Source: an uncultured Paracoccaceae bacterium (lineage in GTDB: Bacteria; Pseudomonadota; Alphaproteobacteria; Rhodobacterales; Rhodobacteraceae). From it: a stretch of 64,000 bases of DNA. The translations under genes were made by a program, and so were the position numbers. The notes under the pieces are model-generated. The model searched no databases, was not told the origin of the DNA, and was given only the letters and a program-made list of their open reading frames with translations. The DNA lies in NCBI GenBank assembly GCA_947498985.1, contig CANMMF010000001.1, forward strand, positions 463,501 through 527,500, given 5' to 3'. Below, piece by piece: positions 9,029-17,737 of the stretch. The stretch's first letter is position 1. The number at the start of each line of letters is the position of its first letter.

Positions 9029-9433
9029 ATGACACAGTTCACCCACGGACCCATTCAACAGATTCCGACCGACGCGCCGAACGTCTACGCGTTCCGCATC
9101 ACCGGCCATATCGACGACGACGCCTCAGAGGCGATGGCCGAGTACATGAACGACGTGTTCGACGCGACGGAGCACGGCAAGGTCAACATGCTGATGGACC
9201 TGACCGGTTTTACCGGCAGCGACTGGGACAGCATGCTTGATGGCGACGTGATCGAATCGCGGTTCAAGGCGCTGACCCATGTGCACCGCTACGCCGTTGT
9301 CGGCGCGCCCGAGAAGGCGTCGAAGATGGTCAATTTCATGGACAAGCTCATTCCCGTCGAGGCACGCGCCTTTGCGGCGAACGAAAGCCATGAGGCGTGG
9401 AGCTTTGTCGGCGCGACCGAAAAAGCCGCGTAA
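9029..9433 (+). CDS. STAS/SpoIIAA-like protein
   Basis: A 134-residue soluble protein resembling the SpoIIAA-like STAS/SEC14-type family: VYAFRITGHIDDDASEAM, then VNMLMDLTGFTGSDWD, then RYAVVGAPEKASKMVNFMDK. Family members are thought to bind lipids or act in regulation, but no function can be assigned here. The ATG at 9029 follows AGGAGGATCCAAG, a strong ribosome binding site, which decides against the longer upstream frame. It is monocistronic, followed by a rho-independent terminator, and divergent from the SOS operon. Confidence 0.85.
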   Translation: MTQFTHGPIQQIPTDAPNVYAFRITGHIDDDASEAMAEYMNDVFDATEHGKVNMLMDLTGFTGSDWDSMLDGDVIESRFKALTHVHRYAVVGAPEKASKMVNFMDKLIPVEARAFAANESHEAWSFVGATEKAA

Positions 9434-9460
9434 AGCGTTTCAGAGTACGAGTTCAAAAGG

Positions 9461-9490
9461 CCGTCCCGCCATGCGGGGCGGTTTTTTTTT
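9461..9490 (+). terminator. Rho-independent terminator after the STAS-like gene
   Basis: CCGTCCCGC (9461-9469), a 3-base loop, and GCGGGGCGG (9473-9481) form a 9-bp stem with one G-U pair, directly followed by nine T residues (9482-9490). This is a canonical intrinsic terminator 28 bases after the stop codon. Confidence 0.92.
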
Positions 9491-9554
9491 GTTTTCGGAT
9501 TGCTTGCGGAGCGGCTAGATTGGCTTGCCGCGGCGCCACCGCTACAGTCGCGCC

Positions 9555-10703
9555 ATGTCCTCACCCCCTCAGATCACCCATATGAGCGCCGCCGCATACC
9601 GCGTGCCGCTCGAGAGCCCGGTCTCCACCTCATTCGGCCGCATGTTCGACCGCCCCGCCGTGTTCCTGCGCGTCGAGGCGTCCGACGGCGCGTTCGGCTG
9701 GGGAGAGGTCTTTGCAAACTGGCCCGCGGCGGGGGCCGAACACCGCGTGCGGCTGCTGGAACGGGACATCGCGCCACTGGTCCTGGGACAGCCCGCTGAC
9801 ATGCCCCAAGAGGTGACCGCGTCGCTGATGGCGGCGACCCACATCCGCGCGCTGCAATGTGGAGAGCCGGGGCCCTTCGCACAGGTCATTGCCGGGCTCG
9901 ACATCGCGCTCTGGGACATGGCGGCGCGGCGGGCCGGATTGCCATTGCGCCGGGTGCTGAGCGACACCGCCCGTGACAGCGTACCGGTCTACGCCAGCGG
10001 CATCCAGATCGACGCGGCGGAGAGATTGATTGCGGGCGCCCGCGCGCAGGGTATCGCCGCGTTCAAGCTCAAGGTCGGGTTCGACGCGGACCGTGATCCC
10101 CGGCTTCTGGCAGAGATCCGGCGCAGCCTAGCCGCTCACGAAGATCTGGCCTGCGATGCCAATCAGGGCTGGAGCGCGGATCAGGCGCTGCAGTTTCTGG
10201 GCAGGCTAGAGGCGCAGGATCTGCTCTGGCTGGAAGAGCCGATCATCGCCGATGCACCGGATGCCTGTTGGGCGCGCATTGCCGCCGCCACGCCGATCCC
10301 GCTGGCCGCCGGTGAGAACATCGCGGGTCTCGCAGCGTTCGAGGCGGTCATCGCCGCAGGCCATATCCGCGTCTTCCAGCCGGACGTGGCAAAATGGGGT
10401 GGACTATCGGGGTGCCGCAAAGTTGCGCAGGCCGCGACGGCGGCGGGCCATCGCTATTGCCCGCATTTCCTTGGCGGCGGGATCGGGCTCATCGCCTCGG
10501 CAGAGCTTCTGGCCGCGGTTGGCGGCACCGGCTTGCTGGAGCTTGACGTCAATCCGAACCCGTTGCGCGAAGATGTCCTGCCGGACGGGCTGCCGCTTTC
10601 GGATGGTCTCTGGCAATGCAGCGCCGCGCCGGGCCTTGGCATCGAAACGCTCCCTCCTTCGCTTGACCGGTTTCAGACCGCGACGGCCGAGATCTCCGCC
10701 TGA
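9555..10703 (+). CDS. Mandelate racemase/muconate lactonizing enzyme family protein
   Basis: A 382-residue enolase-superfamily protein. The capping domain begins ITHMSAAAYRVPLESPVSTS. The barrel carries the KxK motif in FKLKVGFDADRD (about residue 175), the first metal ligand in CDANQGW, the second in WLEEPI and the third in AAGENIAG. The C-terminal half has CPHFLGGGIGLIA, where a histidine occupies the place of the usual general acid/base. These residues predict a Mg-dependent dehydratase, racemase or cycloisomerase acting on a carboxylate alpha-proton. The substrate is unknown. The ATG at 9555 was chosen over one 30 bases upstream; no clear ribosome site is visible for either. Confidence 0.87.
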   Translation: MSSPPQITHMSAAAYRVPLESPVSTSFGRMFDRPAVFLRVEASDGAFGWGEVFANWPAAGAEHRVRLLERDIAPLVLGQPADMPQEVTASLMAATHIRALQCGEPGPFAQVIAGLDIALWDMAARRAGLPLRRVLSDTARDSVPVYASGIQIDAAERLIAGARAQGIAAFKLKVGFDADRDPRLLAEIRRSLAAHEDLACDANQGWSADQALQFLGRLEAQDLLWLEEPIIADAPDACWARIAAATPIPLAAGENIAGLAAFEAVIAAGHIRVFQPDVAKWGGLSGCRKVAQAATAAGHRYCPHFLGGGIGLIASAELLAAVGGTGLLELDVNPNPLREDVLPDGLPLSDGLWQCSAAPGLGIETLPPSLDRFQTATAEISA

Positions 10704-10710
10704 CGCGCGC

Positions 10711-11862
10711 CTACGACACCCCGTAGATTGACAGCAGCGACCTCATCCGCGCCACCGCCAGATCCGGATCGCGCAACAACCCGCATGCATCCGCCTCTTT
10801 GAAGATCGTCACGAAATCGGGCAATGGCCGCGCGGCCTGCGCGCCGTTGAGCATCACAAAATGCTCCTGAAACCCGTTCAGCCAGGCAAGGAACACCACG
10901 CCGGTCTTGTAATATTGCGTCGGCGCGCGAAAGATCTGCCGCGCGAGCGGTACGGTGGGGTCGAGCGTGCCGCGAAAGCTCTTGGCATCGCCCTCGCTCA
11001 GCCTGGACACCGCATAGGCCGCCGCCGGGGCCAGCGGATCGAAAATACCCAGCAGCGCATGCGAAAATCCCGCCTCATCACCTTCGATGAGTTCGGGATA
11101 ATTGAAATCGTCGCCAGTATACATCTTGACGCCGGCGGGCAGCCTGCGGCGCAGGATCACCTCTTTCTGCTTGTCGAGGAGCGAGATCTTGATCCCGTCG
11201 ACCTTGTCCGGATTGGCCGATATCATGGCAAGACAGGTCTCGAGACAGTCTTCAAACCGGTCGCTGCCCCAATACCCCTCAAGCGCCGGATCGAACATCG
11301 GCCCCAGCCAGTGCAGCACAACCGGCGCATCGCAGGCGTCCAGCACCCTGCCGTACACGTTGAGATAATCTTCGGGGCTGTTGGCGGCCCGCGCCAGCGC
11401 GCGCGACGCCATCAGGATGAGCCGCCCGCCGATCTTCTGGATCGCCTCCACCTGTTCAAGATAGGCCGCCACCACATCGTCGAGCGTCGTGTTGTCATCG
11501 GCCTGCAGCTGATCGGTGCCGCACCCGTTGAAGACCAGCGCATCGGGCAGTTCGGCCTTCGTGCGGGTGATCAGTTCCAGCGCGCCGGGCCAGTCGAGCC
11601 CCATGCCGCGCTGCGCCGTGTCCATCGCCTCGGCAATGCCGAGACCAAGCCCGTCGAGATACCGGCGGAAGGCCATCGTCGCCTCCCAATCCACGGCGGC
11701 CGATCCGTAGGGGTCCGCCGCGCTGAGCGGGTCGGCCACCACATGCGCCGCCGAAAACACCACCCGGGCTGAGGCAGGCGTCAGCCGCGCCTCGGCAATC
11801 GGGCTGCCGGTCAGGTGGTAGTTGGTAAGGCTGCCTCTGTCGTCCGGAAGCGCGAGTTTCAT
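10711..11862 (-). CDS. DUF993 family protein (dihydrodipicolinate-synthase-like)
   Basis: A 383-residue predicted TIM-barrel protein of the DUF993 family, related to dihydrodipicolinate synthase/N-acetylneuraminate lyase aldolases. Visible blocks are LDWPGALELITRTKAE, DAPVVLHWLGPMFDP, VDGIKISLLDKQKE and GVKMYTGDDFNYPELI. The lysine in DGIKIS is at the place expected for a Schiff-base residue. The ATG at 11862 is preceded by GGAGGAATCATC, a strong ribosome site. The gene is convergent with the enolase-family gene and divergent from the cupin gene. An aldolase or lyase role in a carbohydrate- or amino-acid-like pathway is an inference. Confidence 0.8.
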   Translation of the reverse strand: MKLALPDDRGSLTNYHLTGSPIAEARLTPASARVVFSAAHVVADPLSAADPYGSAAVDWEATMAFRRYLDGLGLGIAEAMDTAQRGMGLDWPGALELITRTKAELPDALVFNGCGTDQLQADDNTTLDDVVAAYLEQVEAIQKIGGRLILMASRALARAANSPEDYLNVYGRVLDACDAPVVLHWLGPMFDPALEGYWGSDRFEDCLETCLAMISANPDKVDGIKISLLDKQKEVILRRRLPAGVKMYTGDDFNYPELIEGDEAGFSHALLGIFDPLAPAAAYAVSRLSEGDAKSFRGTLDPTVPLARQIFRAPTQYYKTGVVFLAWLNGFQEHFVMLNGAQAARPLPDFVTIFKEADACGLLRDPDLAVARMRSLLSIYGVS

Positions 11863-12262
11863 GATGATTCCTCCGGACTGGTGCATGGGCTTCTGAGGTG
11901 CGTCAAGTGGGCTGGGCAGAGAGCATATCCGTGGTCAGCGGCCCTCGGGCGCTTTGTCGCAACGATCACTGACATGGCACCTCACCCACCTTGGTACAAA
12001 GAAGTGCGCCGAGCTTATGCGTGGACAGAGGGGCCAGCAAGCGCCCGTCAATCTGCGCTTTGACAGGCGCGCTGCGTGCATGGTGCGGATCGAACGGGGT
12101 CCGCGCAGGTCCGGTGCTCAGTTCACCCACGCCCTTGTGCCGGGAAATCTTTCGCGCAACAGTTTTTTTGAAACAAATGACGCTTGACCGTTCTCGCTGC
12201 CGTCTCCCGAAGGCGTCCCGGCAGACCGGTCTCAGGGCCACGCACAGGAAAGACCTCCACCC
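11863..12262. other. Divergent intergenic region of 400 bases, no convincing gene
   Basis: Between the divergent DUF993 and VOC-cupin genes. Short frames exist on the plus strand (for example 11954-12187), but they have no ribosome site, no recognisable motif and an arginine-rich composition. A locally AT-richer patch (12155-12185, with a T7 run) could hold promoter elements for the plus-strand gene. Nothing further was recognised. Confidence 0.5.
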
Positions 12263-13372
12263 ATGGCGGCAGATCCACCCAAGACCGACCGCATCACATC
12301 TGCGGAGATCTGCCTGCCGGTCGATGATCTGAAAACGGAGATGCCGTTTTTCCTGACCGATCTCGGATTCCGGCTGGAGGAGATCTATCCCGCCGATGAC
12401 CCCGCCGTCGCCGTGATCTCCGGCCATGGTCTGCGCATTCGGCTGGACCGTGGGCAGCCCTCCGGCCCCGGACATCTGCATTTGCGCTGCACCGATCCAA
12501 AAGCCTTTGCCGGTGGAAAACAGTCTCTGACAAGCCCCAGCGGCCATGTGATCGACATCGTCGACGCCAATCCAAAGCTGCAGACACCCGAGACCCGGCA
12601 CGCGTTTCTGGTGCGCCACATGCGCGACAGCGACAGTTGGGTCATTGGCCGCGCCGGGATGCGCTACCGCGATTTGATCCCTGACCGGCTCGGCGGGTCG
12701 ATCATCGCTTCGCATATCCGCATTCCCGATGGCGGCCCGGTGCCCGACATGGTGCATTACCACACGGTCGGGTTTCAGCTGATCTTCTGCCTGAGCGGCT
12801 GGGTGCGTCTGGTCTACGAGGATCAGGGCGCGCCGTTTATCCTCGAGGCCGGAAATTGCGTGATCCAGCCGCCGCAAATCCGCCATCGCGTGCTGGAGGC
12901 GTCGGACAATGTGGAGGTGCTGGAGATCGGTGTGCCCGCCGAGCATATGACCACCATCGATCACGAGATGACGCTGCCGAACGCCGAGGTGAACCCGGCG
13001 CGCAAGTGGCAGGGCACCCGGTTTCTGCACCACAAGGCGAAAGAGGCCAACTGGGCGCCCTGGCGGCTTGCCGGGTGGGAAAGCCGCGATACCGGGATTG
13101 ACCGCGCGACGGGGGGTCTGGCCGGTGTACATGTGGCGCGGGCTCTGGACGGCTCCGAAGGCTGGAGCCGCCATGAAGGCGACATCCTCTTTACCTTCGT
13201 GAAAACGGGCGCGATGACGCTAGAGGTTGCGGACAAGGCACCTCATCCTCTGGTGGCGGGTGACGCCTTTGTCGTGCCGCCGTTTCTGCCGACGCGGTAT
13301 TCGGGGATGAGCCCGGATTGCGAGATCATCGAAGTGTCTCTACCGGGCGGTTTCGAGACTGAATCCGTCTGA
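12263..13372 (+). CDS. VOC-like plus double-cupin protein, function unknown
   Basis: A 369-residue protein with three apparent modules. Residues about 10-100 look like a glyoxalase/VOC half-barrel (SAEICLPVDDLKTEMPFFLT, then RLDRGQPSGPGHLHLRC). Residues about 150-230 are a cupin (VHYHTVGFQLIFCLSGWVRL, then GNCVIQPPQIRHRVLE). Residues about 285-365 are a second cupin (GWSRHEGDILFTFVKTGAM, then GDAFVVPPFLPTRYSG). The first cupin keeps metal-type histidines and the second is poorer in them. A dioxygenase or isomerase role is possible. It is followed 25 bases later by a RidA-family gene, suggesting an operon. Confidence 0.75.
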   Translation: MAADPPKTDRITSAEICLPVDDLKTEMPFFLTDLGFRLEEIYPADDPAVAVISGHGLRIRLDRGQPSGPGHLHLRCTDPKAFAGGKQSLTSPSGHVIDIVDANPKLQTPETRHAFLVRHMRDSDSWVIGRAGMRYRDLIPDRLGGSIIASHIRIPDGGPVPDMVHYHTVGFQLIFCLSGWVRLVYEDQGAPFILEAGNCVIQPPQIRHRVLEASDNVEVLEIGVPAEHMTTIDHEMTLPNAEVNPARKWQGTRFLHHKAKEANWAPWRLAGWESRDTGIDRATGGLAGVHVARALDGSEGWSRHEGDILFTFVKTGAMTLEVADKAPHPLVAGDAFVVPPFLPTRYSGMSPDCEIIEVSLPGGFETESV

Positions 13373-13397
13373 ATCAATGTCACGCGCGAGGACAGGC

Positions 13398-13802
13398 ATG
13401 ACCAACCGAAGAACCCATATTTTCAGCGGCTCGATCTACGAGGATATGGCCGGTTACGCGCGCGCGGTGCTGGTGGGCGACGCCATCTATGTTTCGGGCA
13501 CGGTCGGGATCGATCCTGAGACAGGCGCGCTGGCCGACGGGGTCGTGAACCAGACACATGCCGCGTTCGACACCATCGAAGCAACGCTGGTTGAGGCGGG
13601 ATCGGGTCTGCACGACATCGTGCGCGTGCGGGTCTACGCGCCGGACCCCGCGGATATCGCGGCGATCTCTGGCGTCTTGAAAGCCCGCGTGGGGTTCACC
13701 CGGCCAACAAACACCACGGTCTGCACCGCGCTGGCGGTGCCTGGCGCCCGTGTGGAGCTGGAGGTTGAGGTGATGCGGGGGTCCGGGACGCCGCGCGGCT
13801 GA
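13398..13802 (+). CDS. RidA (YjgF/YER057c) family protein
   Basis: A 134-residue Rid-family protein: YARAVLVGDAIYVSGTVGID, then the VNQTHAAFDTIEATLVEAGS helix, then DIVRVRVYAPDP. In true RidA enamine/imine deaminases an arginine follows PA at the conserved PARSCVEV site. Here the segment reads RPTNTTVCTALAVPG, so that arginine is missing. This points to one of the Rid subfamilies without demonstrated imine hydrolase activity. The ATG at 13398 follows GAGGACAGGC; a start at 13377 is possible. It lies just after the VOC-cupin gene. Confidence 0.88.
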   Translation: MTNRRTHIFSGSIYEDMAGYARAVLVGDAIYVSGTVGIDPETGALADGVVNQTHAAFDTIEATLVEAGSGLHDIVRVRVYAPDPADIAAISGVLKARVGFTRPTNTTVCTALAVPGARVELEVEVMRGSGTPRG

Positions 13803-13823
13803 CCTCTTGCGCGCCGAACGTCG

Positions 13824-13848
13824 GGCGCCCCGCCAGTGGCGGAGCGCC
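13824..13848. terminator. Hairpin between convergent genes
   Basis: GGCGC and CCGCC (13824-13834, one mismatch base between) pair with GGCGG and GCGCC (13838-13848) around an AGT loop. The 10-bp interrupted stem lies between the convergent RidA-family and substrate-binding-protein genes and could end transcription from both sides. There is no clear T-tract, so the call is tentative. Confidence 0.5.
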
Positions 13849-13858
13849 AAGGACAGCG

Positions 13859-15118
13859 TTACTGCGCCATTGCCGTCATTGCCTCTGACACCTGTTCGGT
13901 GGTCATCTGGCCAGTGGTCACAACCTCGCCGCCTTCGATCTTCCACAGTCGGAACGGGCCGGAGATGTCGCCGACCTCGTCAAAGGCGACCGGGCCGATC
14001 ACGCCTTCGTATTTGATCGGCTTGCCTTCCGCGATAAGCGCCAGCGCCTTGCGGAACTCCTCTGCGCCCGCAAAGATCGGCTCTCCCGCCGGGTCCACCA
14101 CAGCACGGATGGCATCGCGGATTGCATCCGCTTCGGCCACACCGGCCTTGGCGATGGCCAGACCGACGATGGCACCGGCATCATAGGACCGGTCCGCCGC
14201 AGGTGCGGACGGGGCGATGCCGCCGGAGAATTCCTCGTAATTGGCGTAGAAATATTTGGTCGAGTCCGTCTCTGTTGTGCCCGACGACGTCCCGAACGCG
14301 CCTTCCAGGAACTTGGCGCCCACCGCTTCGATGAAGTCGGTGGAGTTCATCCCGTCATTGAGCAGATATTTCTGCGGCCCGCCCTGCGACACCCAGGCTC
14401 GCGCAATCGTCGCGCCATCGACCGGGTAGGAAATGAGGTAAAGCGCTTCGGGATCGTCGCCCAGCGCAGCCGTCACCTCCGAGCCGTAATTGGGCTGGTT
14501 CTCGTTATAAGGCGTGATCGAGGTGATCGTGCCGCCCATCGCCTCGAACGCAGCGGAAAACTCGCGCATCAGGTTCACGCCGAAATCGTTGTTCACGTGA
14601 ATGATCGCAAGGTTGTCGAGCCCGCTGTCGCGCGCGTATTTCGCAGCCGCCACACCCTGCAGCGCATCCGAGGTGATGGTGCGGAAGAAATAGCCGCCGG
14701 TCTTCCCTTCGCGGCCCAGCTGCGTGAGCGTCGGCGACGAGGACGCGGGCGAGACCTGCACAACCATCGCAGGCGCTGTGACCGAGGTCAGGATCGGCAC
14801 CGACACCGACGAGATGATGCCGCCGATGATCACCGGCACATCCTTGATATTGACCAGCTGCGTGGCCTGATCCACCGCGACATTGCCCTGGCTCTGGCTG
14901 TCGCGGGTGTCGGTCACAAGATCGCAACCGTCGATCACGCCGCCCGCCTCGTTGAGATCTCGGAACGCCATCTCGATGGATTTGGCGCCGGCCTGACCGT
15001 AGACGCCCGCCGGGCCGGTCAGTTCCATGACCACGCCGACGGTGACCTCGCAGGCCATCGCGGCGCTGGAACCGAGCGCGAGCGCGGTGGTGAGTGCCGC
15101 TTGTCTGAAGTATTTCAT
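13859..15118 (-). CDS. ABC transporter substrate-binding protein (branched-chain amino acid type)
   Basis: A 419-residue periplasmic binding protein of the LivK/Leu-Ile-Val family. A Sec signal peptide (MKYFRQAALTTALALGSSAA, cut after AMA) is followed by CEVTVGVVMELTGPAGVYGQ. Other family blocks include SVPILTSVTAPAMVVQVSP, LAIIHVNNDFGVNLMREF and YDAGAIVGLAIAKAG. It presumably delivers its ligand to the Liv-type permease encoded at 17773-21157; no other binding-protein gene lies in that module. It heads a minus-strand group with the NTF2-like, aldo/keto reductase, TIGR04076-like and GntR genes on the same strand upstream. The ligand is unknown. Confidence 0.92.
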   Translation of the reverse strand: MKYFRQAALTTALALGSSAAMACEVTVGVVMELTGPAGVYGQAGAKSIEMAFRDLNEAGGVIDGCDLVTDTRDSQSQGNVAVDQATQLVNIKDVPVIIGGIISSVSVPILTSVTAPAMVVQVSPASSSPTLTQLGREGKTGGYFFRTITSDALQGVAAAKYARDSGLDNLAIIHVNNDFGVNLMREFSAAFEAMGGTITSITPYNENQPNYGSEVTAALGDDPEALYLISYPVDGATIARAWVSQGGPQKYLLNDGMNSTDFIEAVGAKFLEGAFGTSSGTTETDSTKYFYANYEEFSGGIAPSAPAADRSYDAGAIVGLAIAKAGVAEADAIRDAIRAVVDPAGEPIFAGAEEFRKALALIAEGKPIKYEGVIGPVAFDEVGDISGPFRLWKIEGGEVVTTGQMTTEQVSEAMTAMAQ

Positions 15119-15173
15119 GAGGGTCTCCCTGTTGGTGTCAGTTCTTCGCTTTGTGCTTATTCAGTCTCTGGTT

Positions 15174-15578
15174 TCACGCGATCCAGGTTTCCTGCAGATG
15201 CCGCCAGCGCACGCCGTTGGGCGCGTTGGGGAACCGTTCGAAGACAGCCGTGCCGCGGCGCGAATTCGGCCCCTTGGCGGTCTCCTGATGCTCATCGAAC
15301 GTCATCAGGCACAGCTCGGCGCTGAGCGCGACGGCGTGGTCTATGTCGATGCGGATGTCGAATTCCGGCCCGGTTGAGTTGCGCGCGCGGCGCAGCGCCC
15401 CGAGCAGCGGAGCGCGGTCCATGGAGCCACCGGACGGCCAGATGATACGGAAATCCGGTGCAAAGCTGGCGGCACAGATCTCCATCGCGTCTTCGGATGC
15501 GGTGCCGCGATACCACTCGACAAAGAACATGTGCCGCGCGCGGATCTCGGTCTCCGCCAGTTGAAGAAGGTCGGTCAT
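15174..15578 (-). CDS. NTF2/SnoaL-like protein
   Basis: A 134-residue protein predicted to adopt the NTF2-like cone fold: AETEIRARHMFFVEWYRGTA at the N-terminus, then FAPDFRIIWPSGGSMDRAPL, then a beta-rich C-terminal half ending WRHLQETWIA. Such proteins are isomerases, dehydratases or binding proteins; no catalytic residue can be named. Its ATG overlaps the stop of the aldo/keto reductase gene (TGATG), so the two are translationally coupled. The longer open frame upstream is the antisense of that gene and was rejected. Confidence 0.75.
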   Translation of the reverse strand: MTDLLQLAETEIRARHMFFVEWYRGTASEDAMEICAASFAPDFRIIWPSGGSMDRAPLLGALRRARNSTGPEFDIRIDIDHAVALSAELCLMTFDEHQETAKGPNSRRGTAVFERFPNAPNGVRWRHLQETWIA

Positions 15579-16627
15579 CACGTGGATTCCGTGTTGAGGT
15601 TGTACTTCATGATCGCGCCATGCCGCCCGCTGCGGTCGCGTTCCAGCGCGTAGACATCGCCGGGAATGGTGTTGGACCGGGACAGGACAGTCTCTATGTC
15701 GGCGCGATCGGCCTCCGTCAGCGTCAGCGCCGCGATCTGTGCGTTCATTGCCAGATGCGACCGGTTGCGCGCGCCGACAATCACCGCCGCGACACCGGGC
15801 CGGTCCAGCACCCAGCGGCTGGCCACGGAGGCGATGTCCGTCCCGTGGCGATCCGCGATGTCGCGCAAGACCTGCAGAAGGTCCTGAAACAGGGCCCAGC
15901 CGCCGAACTCGTCGACGACAAGCTTGTATTTCGTGAGCGAGCGGGTCTCGTGCGGCTCCTGCAACTCGGGCTGTCCCAGCCAGCGATCCGACAGCAGCCC
16001 GCCGGACACGGACCCGTAGCAGATGAGCTGCACGCCGGGCTTGGCAAAGGCCTCGACCATCTGCCGCGCGGGACGGTTGTCGATCAGCGAATACTGCACC
16101 TGGAGCGAGACAAGCGGCACGCCAGCCTCGATCATCGCAAGGCTGCGGGACGTGTCGAAATTGGTGCCGCCGATGTTGCGGATCTTGCCCGCCGCGCGCA
16201 ACTCGGTCAGCCAGCCTGCCGCCTCGACAAAATCGCCCTGATCGTAATCCCACCAGTGGAACTGCACGAGATCGAGCCGGTCGGTTTTCAGGCGGAACAG
16301 AGACGTATCTATCGCCGCCTCGACATCGCTCTTGCGCAGCTGGGCGAGGCTTTCGAGATTGGGCACGTATTTGGTATGCACCCTGAGCGCGTCGAGTGCC
16401 GCCTTGCCGCGGGCCCGCGCGAGATCCGAGCGAAACGCGCCGATCATCTCTTCGACACCGGTGTAGATGTCGGCGCAATCGAAGGTCGTGATGCCCGCAT
16501 CGTAGAACGCCGCCATATCGGTGATCGACGCGTCGCGGTCGACCTCTCCATGCCCGCCTGCCAGCTGCCAGCCGCCTTTGACAACGCGCGAAATCCGATG
16601 GCCGGGAGCGAGGTCGGTGTAGATCAT
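15578..16627 (-). CDS. Aldo/keto reductase
   Basis: A 349-residue NADPH-dependent AKR barrel. The catalytic tetrad is visible: D and Y in FDCADIYTG, K in RVHTKYVPN and H in LVQFHWWDY. The cofactor-binding end is SRWVLDRPGVAAVIVGARN. It is clearly paralogous to the N-terminal part of the fusion protein at 21147-22598 (shared QFHWW, LSDRWLGQP and GVAAVIVGAR-type blocks). The ATG at 16627 overlaps the stop of the TIGR04076-like gene (ATGA). Both AKRs flank the same ABC transporter, suggesting they act on the imported compound or a derivative. The substrate is unknown. Confidence 0.88.
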   Translation of the reverse strand: MIYTDLAPGHRISRVVKGGWQLAGGHGEVDRDASITDMAAFYDAGITTFDCADIYTGVEEMIGAFRSDLARARGKAALDALRVHTKYVPNLESLAQLRKSDVEAAIDTSLFRLKTDRLDLVQFHWWDYDQGDFVEAAGWLTELRAAGKIRNIGGTNFDTSRSLAMIEAGVPLVSLQVQYSLIDNRPARQMVEAFAKPGVQLICYGSVSGGLLSDRWLGQPELQEPHETRSLTKYKLVVDEFGGWALFQDLLQVLRDIADRHGTDIASVASRWVLDRPGVAAVIVGARNRSHLAMNAQIAALTLTEADRADIETVLSRSNTIPGDVYALERDRSGRHGAIMKYNLNTEST

Positions 16628-16968
16628 GGCGTGTCTTTCAAAGAGGTTGCCGTGGTCTCGGCATGGGTAAAGTCGCGCAGCTGCAGCCGGGTGATTTTCA
16701 GACGCGACGGGCAATTGGGATCGGGGCAGGCGATTTCGGCATCCGTGCTCATCCAGTCGGCGGGGTCGGTCTGGCGCTGCTTGGCGGCCAGCAGCGGCAG
16801 CACCGAGGCCAGCGAGTAGATCGAGATGCCCTGGCCGGGTGGCAGATGCAGCATCTCGCCCCGGAGTTCGAAATAATCGCCGACAATGGCGCCGCACCAA
16901 AGCCTGGCGCCTTCAGGTGCGACGACCTCGACCCGCAGATCCCAAAGCTGAAACTGGCCGTCAGACAT
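16624..16968 (-). CDS. TIGR04076-like protein
   Basis: A 114-residue protein resembling the TIGR04076 family: LWDLRVEVVAPEG at the start, VGDYFELRGEMLHLPPGQGI, SLASVLPLLAAKQRQT, then WMSTDAEIACPDPNCPSRLK. The conserved CPDP segment is typical of the family, whose function is unknown. The ATG at 16968 overlaps the end of the GntR gene by 8 bases, and its stop overlaps the aldo/keto reductase start. The three genes are therefore almost certainly one transcript. Confidence 0.72.
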   Translation of the reverse strand: MSDGQFQLWDLRVEVVAPEGARLWCGAIVGDYFELRGEMLHLPPGQGISIYSLASVLPLLAAKQRQTDPADWMSTDAEIACPDPNCPSRLKITRLQLRDFTHAETTATSLKDTP

Positions 16969-17671
16969 GCCCGTCCTCCCCCCAGATTGCGGCATCGGCG
17001 CGTTCCAGAATGTCGAAGGGTTGAGAAAGATCCGCGTGCAGCGCTGCGACAAACGCCTCTGCGTCGCGCTGCCTTGCGGCGGCGATGATCGCATGGTGAC
17101 AGCGCGTGGCGGAGGTGTCGAGCGGCGCGGACACCAGCCTGGAGGCGGTGCGGATATAGGGCCCGGCCTGCATCCAGAGGCTTTCGGCGAAGGGGATCAG
17201 CACCTGCGCATCGGCACGCGCGTAGATGGTGAAGTGAAAGGCATGGTTGGCCAGCGCGATCTCGGTCTCGCCCTGCGCGGCCTCGTAGGTGTCGGTGAGA
17301 CGGGCGAGCGCGTCGATATCCTCATCGGTGATCCGGTCGAGCGCACAGGCGGCCAGTTCGCCCTCTATCAGCTTGCGCGCCTGGAAGATGCCGCGCATGC
17401 GCGTGCGGTCGAGCAGGGGCACGCGCACGCGCCGGTTGGGCATCGACTCAAGCGCGCGTTCCGAGACCAGCCGCGCCAGCGCCTCGCGCACGGGCATGGA
17501 GCTGACCGACATCCGCCCGGCCACTTCGGCGGGTTTGAAGACGTCACCCGCATCGAACCCGCCGCAGATCAGTGAGCTTCGCAACTGGTTGTAAACCATG
17601 TCCTGCGCGGTTTCGCGCGCAATCGGATGCAGACCGTCGAGGCCCTGCAAACTGACGGATGGCTGGTTCAA
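16961..17671 (-). CDS. GntR family transcriptional regulator (FadR-like, FCD domain)
   Basis: A 236-residue regulator. The winged helix-turn-helix is near the N-terminus (FKPAEVAGRMSVSSMPVREA is the recognition region). An all-helical FCD ligand domain follows, with FQARKLIEGELAACAL, FHFTIYARADAQVL and RCHHAIIAAARQRDAE supplying likely metal-binding D/H residues. The TTG at 17671 was chosen because GGGAGGG stands 5 bases upstream on the minus strand; another TTG at 17725 would add 18 residues. It is divergent from the ABC transporter operon, and the palindrome at 17738-17763 is its likely operator. Confidence 0.88.
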   Translation of the reverse strand: MNQPSVSLQGLDGLHPIARETAQDMVYNQLRSSLICGGFDAGDVFKPAEVAGRMSVSSMPVREALARLVSERALESMPNRRVRVPLLDRTRMRGIFQARKLIEGELAACALDRITDEDIDALARLTDTYEAAQGETEIALANHAFHFTIYARADAQVLIPFAESLWMQAGPYIRTASRLVSAPLDTSATRCHHAIIAAARQRDAEAFVAALHADLSQPFDILERADAAIWGEDGHV

Positions 17672-17737
17672 ACGGTCCCTCCCGTGGTCGGATCCGCTGT
17701 GCCTGGAGGCTTTACGGATGCGCAATAATATGGTTCT

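Noticed and set aside
11954-12187. 77-residue open frame in the 400-base gap
   Set aside because: No ribosome site, no family motif and odd composition; more likely non-coding promoter region.
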